From TK10-74A sp965263065 (GTDB lineage Bacteria > Chloroflexota > Dehalococcoidia > Bin125), in contig CBDHGH010000003.1 in the NCBI GenBank assembly GCA_965263065.1, forward strand, positions 930,001-994,000: 64,000 bases of DNA, read 5' to 3'. This document shows, piece by piece, positions 33,575-41,899 of this stretch. A program made the position numbers and the translations under genes. The notes beneath the pieces are model-generated. The model was not told the DNA's origin, made no database searches, and saw only the letters and a program-made list of their open reading frames with translations. Within the stretch, counting starts at the first letter, position 1. Each line of letters begins with the position of its first letter.

Positions 33575-33640
33575 GTGCCCTCCGCGATCGCCGCCACCTA
33601 TCGCCGGCGCCGGGCACGGCAACCGGACGGGCCGGGATGA
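33575..33640 (+). CDS. Possible 21-residue leader peptide of the transketolase operon
   Basis: A GTG frame encodes 21 residues with an arginine-rich middle (TYRRRRARQ) and stops at TGA overlapping the transketolase ATG (ATGA). The position 8 nt after a good -10 box and the lack of a clear ribosome-binding site for the transketolase start favour translational coupling. It could also be untranslated leader. Confidence 0.4.
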   Translation: MPSAIAATYRRRRARQPDGPG

Positions 33641-34485
33641 CCACGCTCACTTCCCTGGAGGCGTTGCAGCACACGGCGCAGCGCCTCCGGCGCCACATCG
33701 TCGAGATGACGCACGCGGCCCAATCGGGGCACCCCGGCGGGTCGTTGTCGGCGGTCGAGATCCTGACGGCGCTTTACTTCGGCGGCGTGCTGCGCTACGA
33801 CGCCGCCAGGCCCGATTGGCCCGACCGCGACCGCTTCGTGCTGAGCAAGGGCCACGCGACCCCCGTCCTCTACGCGACGCTGGCCGAGGCCGGCTACTTC
33901 GACCCGGCGCTGCTGCCCAGCTTCCGCCGCCTCGGCTCCCAGCTGCAGGGCCACGTCGTGCGCGGCGCCCCGGCGGGCGTCGAGATGAGCGGCGGCGCGC
34001 TGGGCATGGGGCTGTCGTTCTGCCTGGGGCTGTCGCTGGCGGCCCGCATCGACGGCGCCGCCTGGCGCTGCTACTGCCTGCTGGGCGACGGCGAACTCAA
34101 CGAGGGCCAGAACTGGGAGGCGGTGATGGCCGCCGCCCACTTCGAACTGGACCAGGTGACGGCCATCGTCGATCGCAACCGCTTCCAGAACGACGGGCCG
34201 GCGGCGGACATCATGCGCATGGACCCGCTGCCCGAGAAGTGGCGCGCCTTCGGCTGGCACGTGATCGAGATCGCCGACGGCCACGACGTGGGCCAGGTGC
34301 TCGCGGCGCTGGAGGAGGCGAAGGGCGTCAGCGGGCGGCCGCAGGTCGTGATCGCGCCGACGCACAAGGGCAAGGGCGTGTCGTTCATGGAGCAGAACCC
34401 GGGCGGCTGGCACGGCAAGGGCCCCTCCGACGATCAACTGGCCCAGGCGCTCCTCGACCTCGGCTTCGACGGGAGCGACGCATGA
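33637..34485 (+). CDS. Transketolase N-terminal subunit
   Basis: This 282-residue subunit carries the thiamin-diphosphate and metal site of a split transketolase, moving two-carbon units in the pentose phosphate pathway. Motifs are HIVEMTHAAQSGHPGGSLS, DRFVLSKGHATPVLYATLAE and GDGELNEGQNWEAVMAAAHF (the G-D-G...N ThDP motif). The ATG overlaps the stop of a possible leader peptide, and its own stop overlaps the C-terminal subunit start as ATGA. Split transketolases are common in several bacterial phyla. Some homologues act on other sugars or in DXP-like reactions. Confidence 0.95.
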   Translation: MTTLTSLEALQHTAQRLRRHIVEMTHAAQSGHPGGSLSAVEILTALYFGGVLRYDAARPDWPDRDRFVLSKGHATPVLYATLAEAGYFDPALLPSFRRLGSQLQGHVVRGAPAGVEMSGGALGMGLSFCLGLSLAARIDGAAWRCYCLLGDGELNEGQNWEAVMAAAHFELDQVTAIVDRNRFQNDGPAADIMRMDPLPEKWRAFGWHVIEIADGHDVGQVLAALEEAKGVSGRPQVVIAPTHKGKGVSFMEQNPGGWHGKGPSDDQLAQALLDLGFDGSDA

Positions 34486-35447
34486 CCAGTAGCGCCGTCA
34501 GCAGTGCCGTCCGCAGCGCCGCGACCCGCGAGGCCTACGGCCCCACGCTGGTCAAGCTCGTCGACGCCGGCGTCGACCTGGTGGCGCTGGACGCAGACCT
34601 CGCCGCCTCGACGGGCGGCGACAAGCTGGGCATGGCGCACCCCGATCGCTGGTACACCGTGGGCGCGGCCGAGGCCAACATGATCAACATGGCGGCCGGT
34701 CTCGCGGCCGCGGGCAAGGTCGCCTTCGCGGCCTCCTTCGCCGTCTTCCTGCCGGGGCACTGCTTCGACCAGATCCGCGTCGGCATCGCCCAGCCCCGGC
34801 TCAACGTAAAGCTGATCGCCAGCCACGGCGGCGTCAGCGTGGGCGAGGACGGGGCCTCGGCGCAGGCGCTCGAGGACCTGGCGCTGATGACCTCGCTGGC
34901 CAACATGCGGGTGATCGTGCCGGCCGACGTCGTGGAGATGGAGCAGGCCCTGACCGCCGCCGCGTACAGCGACGGCCCCATCTACATCCGCATGGGGCGG
35001 CCGAAGATCCCCGTGATCCACGACGACGGCTACCAGTTCGAGATCGGCAAGGCGCACCTCGCCCGCCCCGGCGACGATGTCACCGTGGTGGCCTGCGGGC
35101 TGCTCGTCGGCGTGGCGCTGGAAGCCGCGGCCGCGCTGGCCGAGGAGGGCGTCTCGGTGCGGGTGCTCAACATGGCGACGATCAAGCCGCTCGACGAGGT
35201 CGCGCTGGCCGCCGCCGCGCGCGAGACCGGCGCCATCGTCAGCGCCGAGGAGCACAACGTGATCGGCGGGCTGGGCAGCGCCGTCGCGCGCTGGCTGGCG
35301 CTCAACGCGCCCCTGCCCATGGAGCAGGTGGGCGTGCAGGACCGCTTCGGCGAGTCGGGCACCTGGACGCAGCTGCTCGAGCGGCACGGCCTGACGCCGG
35401 CGGGCGTCGCCGACGCCGTGCGGCGCGTGCTGGCGCGCAAGGCGTAG
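34482..35447 (+). CDS. Transketolase C-terminal subunit
   Basis: This 321-residue subunit has the pyrimidine-binding and C-terminal domains of transketolase. It shows YTVGAAEANMINMAAGLA with the catalytic Glu, then GHCFDQIRVGIAQPRLNVKL and GGVSVGEDGASAQALEDL. The C-terminal domain has VLNMATIKPLDE. I chose ATG 34482, which overlaps the stop of the N-terminal subunit; longer frames upstream are shadows of that gene. It must assemble with the N-terminal subunit. Confidence 0.95.
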   Translation: MTSSAVSSAVRSAATREAYGPTLVKLVDAGVDLVALDADLAASTGGDKLGMAHPDRWYTVGAAEANMINMAAGLAAAGKVAFAASFAVFLPGHCFDQIRVGIAQPRLNVKLIASHGGVSVGEDGASAQALEDLALMTSLANMRVIVPADVVEMEQALTAAAYSDGPIYIRMGRPKIPVIHDDGYQFEIGKAHLARPGDDVTVVACGLLVGVALEAAAALAEEGVSVRVLNMATIKPLDEVALAAAARETGAIVSAEEHNVIGGLGSAVARWLALNAPLPMEQVGVQDRFGESGTWTQLLERHGLTPAGVADAVRRVLARKA

Positions 35448-35477
35448 TCCCGTCCTCGCGTGCCCCTGCGGTCCCCG

Positions 35478-35894
35478 TCAGCCCGGGGAACTCTCGATCG
35501 ACTGCGGCGCGATCTCCACCACCAGCCACTGCACCGATTCCCAGTCGCGCAGCGTTTGCGCGTGCGCCGGGTCGGTCATGTCCCAGTAGCGCGCGGCCAG
35601 CCGCTGCGCCAGCGCCAGGCCGTCGTCGGCGACGACCGACGCCCGGCCCTTGATCAGCACCCACTGCTCGGGCTCGTCGGGGTTGTTCGGCGCCAGCAGC
35701 GCGACGCGCGGGTCGGCCGCGATGCGGCGCAGCTTGGGCGCGCCGGCGGCGCTGAACAGCCGCGCCCGCTGCCCGTCCCACTCGAACCAGAGCGGGATCG
35801 GCATGGGCACGCCGTCGGCCCCGTTCGTCGTCAGGATGCCGTAGCGCCGTCCGTTCAGGAACGCGTCCCGCTGCTCATCCGTCATTCGCGCCAT
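35478..35894 (-). CDS. Pyridoxamine 5'-phosphate oxidase-like flavin/F420-binding protein
   Basis: This 138-residue split-barrel protein resembles the PPOX class that binds FMN or F420. Features are GRRYGILTTNGADGVPMPIPLWFEWDG in two parts and RIAADPRVALLAPNNPDEPEQWVLIKGRA. The cofactor and substrate cannot be told from sequence. The ATG at 35894 has GGGAGG upstream. It is the last gene of a long minus-strand cluster that starts with proB and lies 11 bp after the HAD gene. Confidence 0.82.
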   Translation of the reverse strand: MARMTDEQRDAFLNGRRYGILTTNGADGVPMPIPLWFEWDGQRARLFSAAGAPKLRRIAADPRVALLAPNNPDEPEQWVLIKGRASVVADDGLALAQRLAARYWDMTDPAHAQTLRDWESVQWLVVEIAPQSIESSPG

Positions 35895-35905
35895 TACGAC
35901 CTCCC

Positions 35906-36667
35906 TTACCCGCCCGGCGCCACCGTGACGCCGGACCCTGTGATCTCGGACGGTGGCCCGCCCGACGATAGCGCCGCCGGCAACTCGCGCAGCGACGCGA
36001 TGATCGCGCAGTCGTGCCCAGCCGCCTGCGACGGCCCGGGCGCCCCGGCATCGTGCAGCCAGACGGCGGCCAGCCCGGCCTCGCGCGCGCCCACGACATC
36101 GGCCGCGACGTTGTTGCCGACGTGGATCGCCGCGCCCGCCTCGACGTCCAGCGATGCCAGCGCGCGGGCGAAGATCGCGGGGTCCGGCTTCGAGACGCCG
36201 GCTTCGCCCGAAATCGTGACGCTCTCGAAGGCCGCGGTCAGGCCGGCCCGGCGCAGCTTCTCGCGCTGCTCCGGGCCGGGGCCGTTGCTGATCAGCCCCA
36301 CCCGGTGGCCGGCCCGGGCCCAGGTCAGCGCCTCGGCCGCGCCGTCGAGCAGGCGGACGTGGTCGAGGCGCGTGCGCAGGTACAGCGCCGCCAGCTCCCC
36401 GGCGTCAACGCTGGGCAGGCCCAGCCGCGACAGCGTCTCGATGATGGCGCTCTGCCGTGAGAAGACGGGCGGCCAGGCGCCCCCGTTCGCGGCCAGCAGA
36501 TCCTCGATCACCGTGTCGGCCGCGGCGCTGTAGGCGGCGTCGCTGACGGCGTGGCCGCCGGCGCGCAGCGCCGCCGCCACGCGGGCGCGCGCCTCCGCGA
36601 CGCCCGCCCGCTCGTCGATCAGCGTGCCATCCAGGTCGAAGAAGATCGCGCGGTAGCGGCAGGTCAT
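35906..36667 (-). CDS. HAD-superfamily hydrolase
   Basis: This 253-residue phosphatase-like protein has the four HAD motifs: FFDLDGTLID (Asp11, Asp13), GLISNG, the lysine in GVSKPDPAIF and HVGNNVAADVVGAREAG with the acidic motif changed to N-N-x-x-x-D. A helical cap lies between motifs I and II. The substrate is unknown; homologues include haloacid dehalogenase-like phosphatases. I chose ATG 36667 because the conserved core begins there; the upstream extension is shadow of the acidic gene 10 bp away. Confidence 0.88.
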   Translation of the reverse strand: MTCRYRAIFFDLDGTLIDERAGVAEARARVAAALRAGGHAVSDAAYSAAADTVIEDLLAANGGAWPPVFSRQSAIIETLSRLGLPSVDAGELAALYLRTRLDHVRLLDGAAEALTWARAGHRVGLISNGPGPEQREKLRRAGLTAAFESVTISGEAGVSKPDPAIFARALASLDVEAGAAIHVGNNVAADVVGAREAGLAAVWLHDAGAPGPSQAAGHDCAIIASLRELPAALSSGGPPSEITGSGVTVAPGG

Positions 36668-36677
36668 GCCCGCGGCC

Positions 36678-37118
36678 TTAGTCGCCGGCGTCGTCTTCGT
36701 CGTCAGCGTCCTCGTCCGCGTCCGCGTCGTCCGCGTCGTCGGCTTCGTCTTGATAGATCTCGAAGGGCCAGATGGGCCAGTCCTCGAACGCCTCGGGCGG
36801 GTCTTCCGTGGGGCCCTCGGGGTGCTCGACATCGGCCTCGTGGTCGGGGATGTACGACTGCGTGGCGTTGGCGTTGAACTCCAGCCCCTCGTCGTGCGTG
36901 ACGACGTTGGAGAGCGCGTAGCCAATCCAGGCCAGGCAGGAGCAGTCCAGCCGGAAGGAGACCGCGAAGCGGCGACGCATCAGCGCCTCCTCGCGGATGA
37001 AATCGTGGAACTCGCCCAGCTCTTCGGGCGGGATGAGCTCCTCGGTCCGCCCCTGGAAGAGCATGTCCAAGGCGCTGGACGCTTCTTGCGCCGCGACGGC
37101 GTCTCCGGAATCTGTCAT
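36678..37118 (-). CDS. Acidic hypothetical protein
   Basis: This 146-residue protein is not recognised. Residues 1-75 look folded, with IPPEELGEFHDFIREEALM and RRRFAVSFRLDCSCLAWIGY; two Cys lie two residues apart. The C-terminus is an extreme acidic tail of Asp-Glu-Ala repeats from about residue 120. ATG 37118 opens at a natural N-terminus; the frame continues upstream through a 14-15 bp tandem repeat that would encode VESAP repeats and is unlikely to be translated. Located between the proA-side hypothetical gene and the HAD gene. Confidence 0.65.
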   Translation of the reverse strand: MTDSGDAVAAQEASSALDMLFQGRTEELIPPEELGEFHDFIREEALMRRRFAVSFRLDCSCLAWIGYALSNVVTHDEGLEFNANATQSYIPDHEADVEHPEGPTEDPPEAFEDWPIWPFEIYQDEADDADDADADEDADDEDDAGD

Positions 37119-37164
37119 CGTTTCATCCTGACGCTTCCGCGGTCTGACACTCGCAGCCGCGATC

Positions 37165-37237
37165 CTGATTGCTCGGTGCTGATTGCTCGGCGCTGACTCT
37201 ACCGGCGCTGACTCTACTGGCGCTGATTCCACTGGCG
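37165..37237. repeat. 14-15 bp tandem repeat, five copies
   Basis: Five degenerate units of CTGAYTSYWCYGGCG type run head to tail at 37165-37237 (lengths 14, 14, 15, 15, 15). The array lies upstream of the acidic protein gene start and downstream of the 37269-37607 gene. Confidence 0.85.
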
Positions 37238-37268
37238 CGCGGCATCGCGGCGCCCGCGATGGGGCCGC

Positions 37269-37607
37269 TCATTCGGCGAGTCCAACGGGCACGCCCGCCG
37301 GCCCCGCCGCCGTGATCACGAGGTCGTCCAGCGACTCCTCGTCCGAGTAGACCGCCACTTCGTCGCCCGACCACACGGTCACCACGAAGTCCTCCCGGAA
37401 CGGGTCGGCGGTGCGCACGATGCGGTCGTCGAGGTCGGCGATCACGTCGCGGATGTCGTCCTCGCTCCAGTCGGCCGGCACGCAGAGCGTGCTGTAGACG
37501 ATCGTGGGGGTGAAGTGCAGGTCGGCGCGGGCCCGGCTGCCGCCCTCGTTTTCGATCACGTACGCCTCGGACTGCGGCGTGCGACTCTCGCGCTCGTAGC
37601 TGAACAT
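37269..37607 (-). CDS. Conserved hypothetical protein
   Basis: This 112-residue protein is not recognised. It has FTPTIVYSTLCVPADWSEDD, DVIADLDDRIVRTADPFRED and FVVTVWSGDEVAVYSDEES, a mixed alpha/beta pattern with many acidic residues and no Cys cluster or membrane segment. A GGCAGGAG ribosome-binding site lies 6 nt before the ATG. It follows proA on the same strand across 75 bp. Its placement suggests co-expression with proline synthesis genes but not a function. Confidence 0.65.
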   Translation of the reverse strand: MFSYERESRTPQSEAYVIENEGGSRARADLHFTPTIVYSTLCVPADWSEDDIRDVIADLDDRIVRTADPFREDFVVTVWSGDEVAVYSDEESLDDLVITAAGPAGVPVGLAE

Positions 37608-37682
37608 GGCGTACTCCTGCCGGCGCGGGGGCCGCGAAGGCCTGCCGGGTGGCTGCCAGTGTAGCGACCCAGTGTAGCGGGC

Positions 37683-38960
37683 TCAGCGAGGCCGGGTCTG
37701 CCCCGTGCCGCGCACGACCCACTTGTACGACGTCAGCTCGCGCAGGCCCATGGGGCCGCGGGCGTGCAGCTTGCCGGTGCTGATGCCCACCTCCGCGCCC
37801 AGGCCGAACTCGCCGCCGTCGGTGAATTGGGTCGACGCGTTCACGTACACCGCCGCGGCGTCCACCTCGCGCAGGAAGCGCTCCCCCAGCGCGGCGTCGG
37901 CCGTCACGATCGCTTCCGAGTGGCCCGAGCCGTGCGCCGCGATGTGCGCCAGCGCCGCCTCGGCCGTGTCCACCACGCGGACCCCCGCCACCATGTCCAG
38001 GAACTCCGTGTCGAAGTCGTCCGGGCCGGCGGGGCGGGCGCGCGCGGGCGTGCCGGCCAGCAGCGCGGCGGCGTCGGCGTCGGTGCGCAGCTCCACGCGC
38101 TCCCGCCAGCGCCCGGCCAGCGCGCCGAGGAACGGCGCCGCGACGTCGCTGTGCAAGATCATCACGTCCAGCGCGTTGCAGATCGACACCCGCCGCGTCT
38201 TGGCGTTGTCGACGATGTCGAGCGCCATCGCGAGGTCGGCCGCGCGGTCGACGTAGGTGTGGCAGATGCCGATGCCGCCCGCCACCACCGGCATCGACGC
38301 CTCGTCGCGGACGCGCTCCACGAGGCCCTTGCCGCCCCGCGGGATCATCAGGTCGATGAGGTCGTTCATGCCCAGCAGCGCGCCCACCAGGGCGCGATCG
38401 GTGTTGGCGACGAACTGCACGGCGTCGCCGGGCAGCCCCGCCGCGGTCAGCCCGGCGGCGATGATCGCGGCCAGGATGCGGTTGCTCTCGATCGCCTCGC
38501 GGCCGCCGCGCAGCACGCAGGCGTTGCCGCTCTTGAGGCACAGCGCGGCGATATCGATCGTCACGTTGGGCCGGTTCTCGTAGATCACGGCGATGACGCC
38601 GAGCGGCACCCGCACCCGGCCGATCTCGAGCCCGTTGGGACGCAGCTCCGATTCGATCGTCTCGCCTACCGGGTCCGGCAGCGCGATCACGGCGGCCAGG
38701 GAGCCGGCCAGCCGGTCGACGCGATCGGCGTCCAGGCGGATGCGGTCGACCACGGCCGGCGTGACGCCGCCGGCCCCCGCCTTGGCGATGTCGCGCGCGT
38801 TCGCCGCCGCGACCTCGTCGCGGCGATCGCGCAGCCCCGCGGCGATCGCGGCGATGGCCGCGTTCTTTTCAGCGCTCGTCGCGACCGCGAGGGCCGGGCT
38901 GGCCGCGCGCGCCGCCGTCACCTGGGCGCGCAGGGCATCAAGGGCGGATGTGCTGGTCAT
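37683..38960 (-). CDS. proA: Gamma-glutamyl phosphate reductase
   Basis: ProA reduces gamma-glutamyl phosphate to glutamate semialdehyde with NADPH, the second step of proline synthesis. The 425-residue protein has VPLGVIAVIYENRPNVTIDIA, GNACVLRGGREAIESN, LIDLMIPRGGKGLV and the catalytic Cys in TRRVSICNALDV. Length is normal. ATG 38960 begins the conserved protein; the upstream 43 bp hold three 13-14 bp tandem repeats. proB lies upstream with one small unknown gene between. Confidence 0.97.
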   Translation of the reverse strand: MTSTSALDALRAQVTAARAASPALAVATSAEKNAAIAAIAAGLRDRRDEVAAANARDIAKAGAGGVTPAVVDRIRLDADRVDRLAGSLAAVIALPDPVGETIESELRPNGLEIGRVRVPLGVIAVIYENRPNVTIDIAALCLKSGNACVLRGGREAIESNRILAAIIAAGLTAAGLPGDAVQFVANTDRALVGALLGMNDLIDLMIPRGGKGLVERVRDEASMPVVAGGIGICHTYVDRAADLAMALDIVDNAKTRRVSICNALDVMILHSDVAAPFLGALAGRWRERVELRTDADAAALLAGTPARARPAGPDDFDTEFLDMVAGVRVVDTAEAALAHIAAHGSGHSEAIVTADAALGERFLREVDAAAVYVNASTQFTDGGEFGLGAEVGISTGKLHARGPMGLRELTSYKWVVRGTGQTRPR

Positions 38961-38963
38961 TGG

Positions 38964-39004
38964 GCGCTCCCCACTGGCGGCTCCCGACTGGCGGCTCCCG
39001 ATCA
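38964..39004. repeat. Three 13-14 bp tandem repeats upstream of proA
   Basis: Units GCGCTCCCCACTG, GCGGCTCCCGACTG and GCGGCTCCCGATCA follow head to tail between the end of the 39002-39316 gene and the proA start, where the proA ribosome-binding site would be expected. Confidence 0.75.
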
Positions 39005-39316
39005 GGACAGTCGCGGCGGGTCGCCCGCGCCGCGGAATTCGTACTCGTCGCTGGTGACGCCCAGGCGGACCTCCGCCCCCCGCACGATCTCGATGCGCGC
39101 GGCGACCTCCGCGTCCCGCGGCCGCAGCCCGTACAGGCCCCCGTACGCGTGCTGCGGCTCCGTGAGCGACGTGAGACGACCCTCCCAGGCGACGCTGCGA
39201 ACGCCTTCCGAGACCGTCGTCACGATGTCGATGAAGGCGTAGCACTCACTCAACACGTGGCCCTGCGGGGTCAGCAGCGTGGCGGGGAAGTCCTTGCGCC
39301 TGCGTAGTGTGGGCAT
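39002..39316 (-). CDS. Hypothetical protein between proB and proA
   Basis: This 104-residue protein is not recognised. It starts PTLRRRKDFPATLLTPQGHV, continues with FIDIVTTVSEGVRSVAWEGRL and ends with TSDEYEFRGAG. The pattern is mainly beta strands, without Cys pairs or membrane segments. GGAAGGGGGAG is a good ribosome-binding site before the ATG. It lies inside the proB-proA cluster on the same strand, 123 bp after proB and 41 bp before proA, so it is likely co-transcribed. Confidence 0.7.
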   Translation of the reverse strand: MPTLRRRKDFPATLLTPQGHVLSECYAFIDIVTTVSEGVRSVAWEGRLTSLTEPQHAYGGLYGLRPRDAEVAARIEIVRGAEVRLGVTSDEYEFRGAGDPPRLS

Positions 39317-39439
39317 CGCTCGCTCCCCCTTCCTGGACGCGATCCCGCGTCCGCCGTTGCGTTGATCCTACCGGCTCGCGGGCCCTGCGGCCCGGTCCCC
39401 GTCCGGCCACCGGCGCCAGTCAGGCCAGCGCCAGGCCAG

Positions 39440-40567
39440 TCAGGCCAGCACCAAGTTGTTGCGATGGATGACCTCGTCCCCGTAGGCGTAGCCCAGCGTC
39501 GCGGGGATCTCACTCGAGCGCCGGCCGCGGATGCGCTCCACGTCGTCCGACGCGTAATCGCTGATGCCCACCGCCAGGCGCGCCCCGCCGGCGTCGCGCA
39601 CCGCCACGATGTCGCCCCGGTCGAAGCGGCCGCGCACGGCCACGATGCCGGCCGGCAGCAGGCTGCGCCCGTGCCGTCGCAGCGCTTCGACCGCGCCCGC
39701 ATCGACGGTGATCTCGCCCGTCGTGGAGACATCCGACAGCAGCCAGCGCTTGCGGCTCTCCAGCCGCGTCGCGCGGGCGGGGAAGCGCGTGCCCAGCGGC
39801 TCGCCGCGCGCGATGCGCACGAGCGCCTGCGGCTCCTCGCCGTGCGCGATCACGACCGTCGTGCCGGCGGCGGCGGCGCGCGTCGCGGCCGCCAGCTTGG
39901 CCCGCATGCCGCCGCGACCGGGGCCGGCCGGCCCCGTCGTTTCGGCCTGCTGCGCCACGTCCCGCCCGGCGACGGCGATCAGCTGCGCGTCTGGATCCGT
40001 CGCGGGGTCGCGGTCGTAGAGCCCGGCGACGTCGCTGAGCATGACCAGCAGATCGGCGTCCAGCAGATTCGCGACCAGCGCGGAAAGGCTGTCGTTTTCG
40101 CCGAAGGCGCCGCCGCGCAACTCCTCGTTGGCGACGACATCGTTCTCGTTGATGATCGGGATTACGCCGCGCGTGGCGGCGTCGCCCCCGCCCGCGGCCA
40201 GCAGGCCCTCCAGCGTGTTGCGGGCGTTGAGATAGCCGGCGCGGTCGGCGAGGTCGGTGCGGGTGAGCAGCGCCTGGGCGGCGATCAGCCCGTGCTCGCG
40301 CAGGAGCCGGTCGTAGCGATCGATCAGTTGCCCCTGGCCGATGGCGGCCAGCACCTGCCGGCGCTGGATGTCGCGGGTGGGCGCCGCGCCGACGCGGGCG
40401 CGCCCGGCCGCGACCGCGCCACTCGACACGACCGCGACCTGCGCGCCCTCGCCGTGCAGCGTCGCGACCTGGGCCACCAGGTCGGACATGATGGCCGCGT
40501 CGAGCCGCTCCCCGCCCCGGCAGAGCAGCTTCGTGCCGAACTTGACGACGATGCGCCGCCCGATCAT
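39440..40567 (-). CDS. proB: Glutamate 5-kinase
   Basis: ProB phosphorylates glutamate to gamma-glutamyl phosphate, the first and feedback-regulated step of proline synthesis. The 375-residue protein has RRIVVKFGTKLL, VAVVSSGAVAAGR, GVIPIINENDVVANEEL and GRGGMRAKLAAATRAAA of the amino-acid kinase domain. A C-terminal PUA domain (about residues 280-360) includes AVRGRFDRGDIVAVRD. ATG 40567 has GGGAGGACGG upstream. It is the first gene of the cluster through proA to the PPOX gene. Confidence 0.96.
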   Translation of the reverse strand: MIGRRIVVKFGTKLLCRGGERLDAAIMSDLVAQVATLHGEGAQVAVVSSGAVAAGRARVGAAPTRDIQRRQVLAAIGQGQLIDRYDRLLREHGLIAAQALLTRTDLADRAGYLNARNTLEGLLAAGGGDAATRGVIPIINENDVVANEELRGGAFGENDSLSALVANLLDADLLVMLSDVAGLYDRDPATDPDAQLIAVAGRDVAQQAETTGPAGPGRGGMRAKLAAATRAAAAGTTVVIAHGEEPQALVRIARGEPLGTRFPARATRLESRKRWLLSDVSTTGEITVDAGAVEALRRHGRSLLPAGIVAVRGRFDRGDIVAVRDAGGARLAVGISDYASDDVERIRGRRSSEIPATLGYAYGDEVIHRNNLVLA

Positions 40568-40744
40568 CCGTCGTCCTCCCGCTCGTCTCCGCCCGCCACG
40601 GAGGCGGCCCCGGTTGCGCCCGCGATCGTGGGCATTGAGCGAGCTTAGCGGCCCGTCGCGGGCCACACCGCGCCGGGCCGTTCCGCGCGGCTGGTGGACC
40701 CCGGCTGCTGCGCGCGCGCCGCCTGCCCCATGCATACTGCACGC

Positions 40745-41884
40745 ATGCACCTCAACGCCGATAGCTGGCGCCACTGGGCGCAGCGCCTGCGCTGGTACTG
40801 GGGCGACGCCCGCCTCCTGTTCCGGCGCACCGGGCAGGAGTTCGCCGGCGACCGCTGCACGCAGCTGGCCGCCGCCATCGCCTACTACGTGCTGTTCTCG
40901 ATCTTCCCGCTGGCGATCCTGCTGGTCTCGATCAGCGGCCTGCTCCTGGCCGACGACCGCCTGCGCGCGGACGTGGTCGATGAGATCTTCCTCGCGCTGC
41001 CGCTCTCCGAAGGCGAGGGCCGGGACAACCTGGAGAGCGCCGTCGAGGGCATCGCGACGGGCTTCTCGCTGATCGGGCTGGTGGCCATCCTGGGCCTGGT
41101 CTGGTCCGCGACGGCGATGATGGGATCCATCCGCCAGGCCCTCAACCAGGTCTGGGGCGTCCCCCATCGCTACCCCCTCCTGAAGGGCAAGCTGCTCGAT
41201 CTCACGCTGGTGTTCAGCGTTGGCGTGCTGATCATCGCGTCGATCAGCGCCACGGTCCTGCTCCAGGTCGCTCGCAACCTCTCGGACGGCCTGTCCGACG
41301 CCCTGGGGCCGCTGGGCGTCGGCGCCAGCGGCGCCGTTGAGGTCGTCGCCATCCTCGTGCCGCTGCTGATCTCCTTTGGCACCTTCGCGGCGCTGTACAA
41401 GTACGTGCCCAGGGTCGGCACCCACTTCCGCCACGTCTGGCCGGGCGCCCTGCTGGCCGCCGTGCTCTTCGAGCTGCTCAAGAACGGCTTCGCGATCTAC
41501 CTGCGCTTCTTCGGCGACTACGACGCGATCTACGGGTCGCTCGGCGCGGTGGTCATCTTCCTGTTCTTCGTCTACCTGAGCGCCGGCGCGATGTTGATCG
41601 GGGCGGAGATGGCGGCCGAGTGGCCGCGCGTGCTGCACGGCCACTACGACGCCGAACTCGCGCGGCTCGGCCTGGTTCCCCGCGCGCCCTGGTACCGGCG
41701 CGCTCTGGCGGCCCTGACGGGCCTCGTCTCGAGCGCCGCGCCCGCGCCCGCCCACGTCGATGACGCCGACGCCCGTGCGCGTCGCCTGCGTCGCGAGGCG
41801 GACGCGGCGGGCAGCCGGGCGGACGCTCCCGAACCCCCGGACCCCACTGACCCCCCCGACCCAGACAGGCCGCCGCCCGACTGA
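40745..41884 (+). CDS. YihY/BrkB-family membrane protein
   Basis: This 379-residue protein has six predicted membrane helices in the first 290 residues, with the YihY features LAAAIAYYVLFSIFPLAILL, IRQALNQVWGV and HVWPGALLAAVLFELLKNGF. The tail is soluble and Arg/Ala/Pro-rich, ending in repeated DP-P units. The family was once called ribonuclease BN but is a membrane protein of unknown function. I favour the ATG at 40745 because a -10-like CATACT (40733-40738) lies 6 nt upstream, as in other leaderless genes here; ATG 40730 is the alternative. It converges on ileS. Confidence 0.88.
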   Translation: MHLNADSWRHWAQRLRWYWGDARLLFRRTGQEFAGDRCTQLAAAIAYYVLFSIFPLAILLVSISGLLLADDRLRADVVDEIFLALPLSEGEGRDNLESAVEGIATGFSLIGLVAILGLVWSATAMMGSIRQALNQVWGVPHRYPLLKGKLLDLTLVFSVGVLIIASISATVLLQVARNLSDGLSDALGPLGVGASGAVEVVAILVPLLISFGTFAALYKYVPRVGTHFRHVWPGALLAAVLFELLKNGFAIYLRFFGDYDAIYGSLGAVVIFLFFVYLSAGAMLIGAEMAAEWPRVLHGHYDAELARLGLVPRAPWYRRALAALTGLVSSAAPAPAHVDDADARARRLRREADAAGSRADAPEPPDPTDPPDPDRPPPD

Positions 41885-41899
41885 CCTGCGGTCGTGCGG

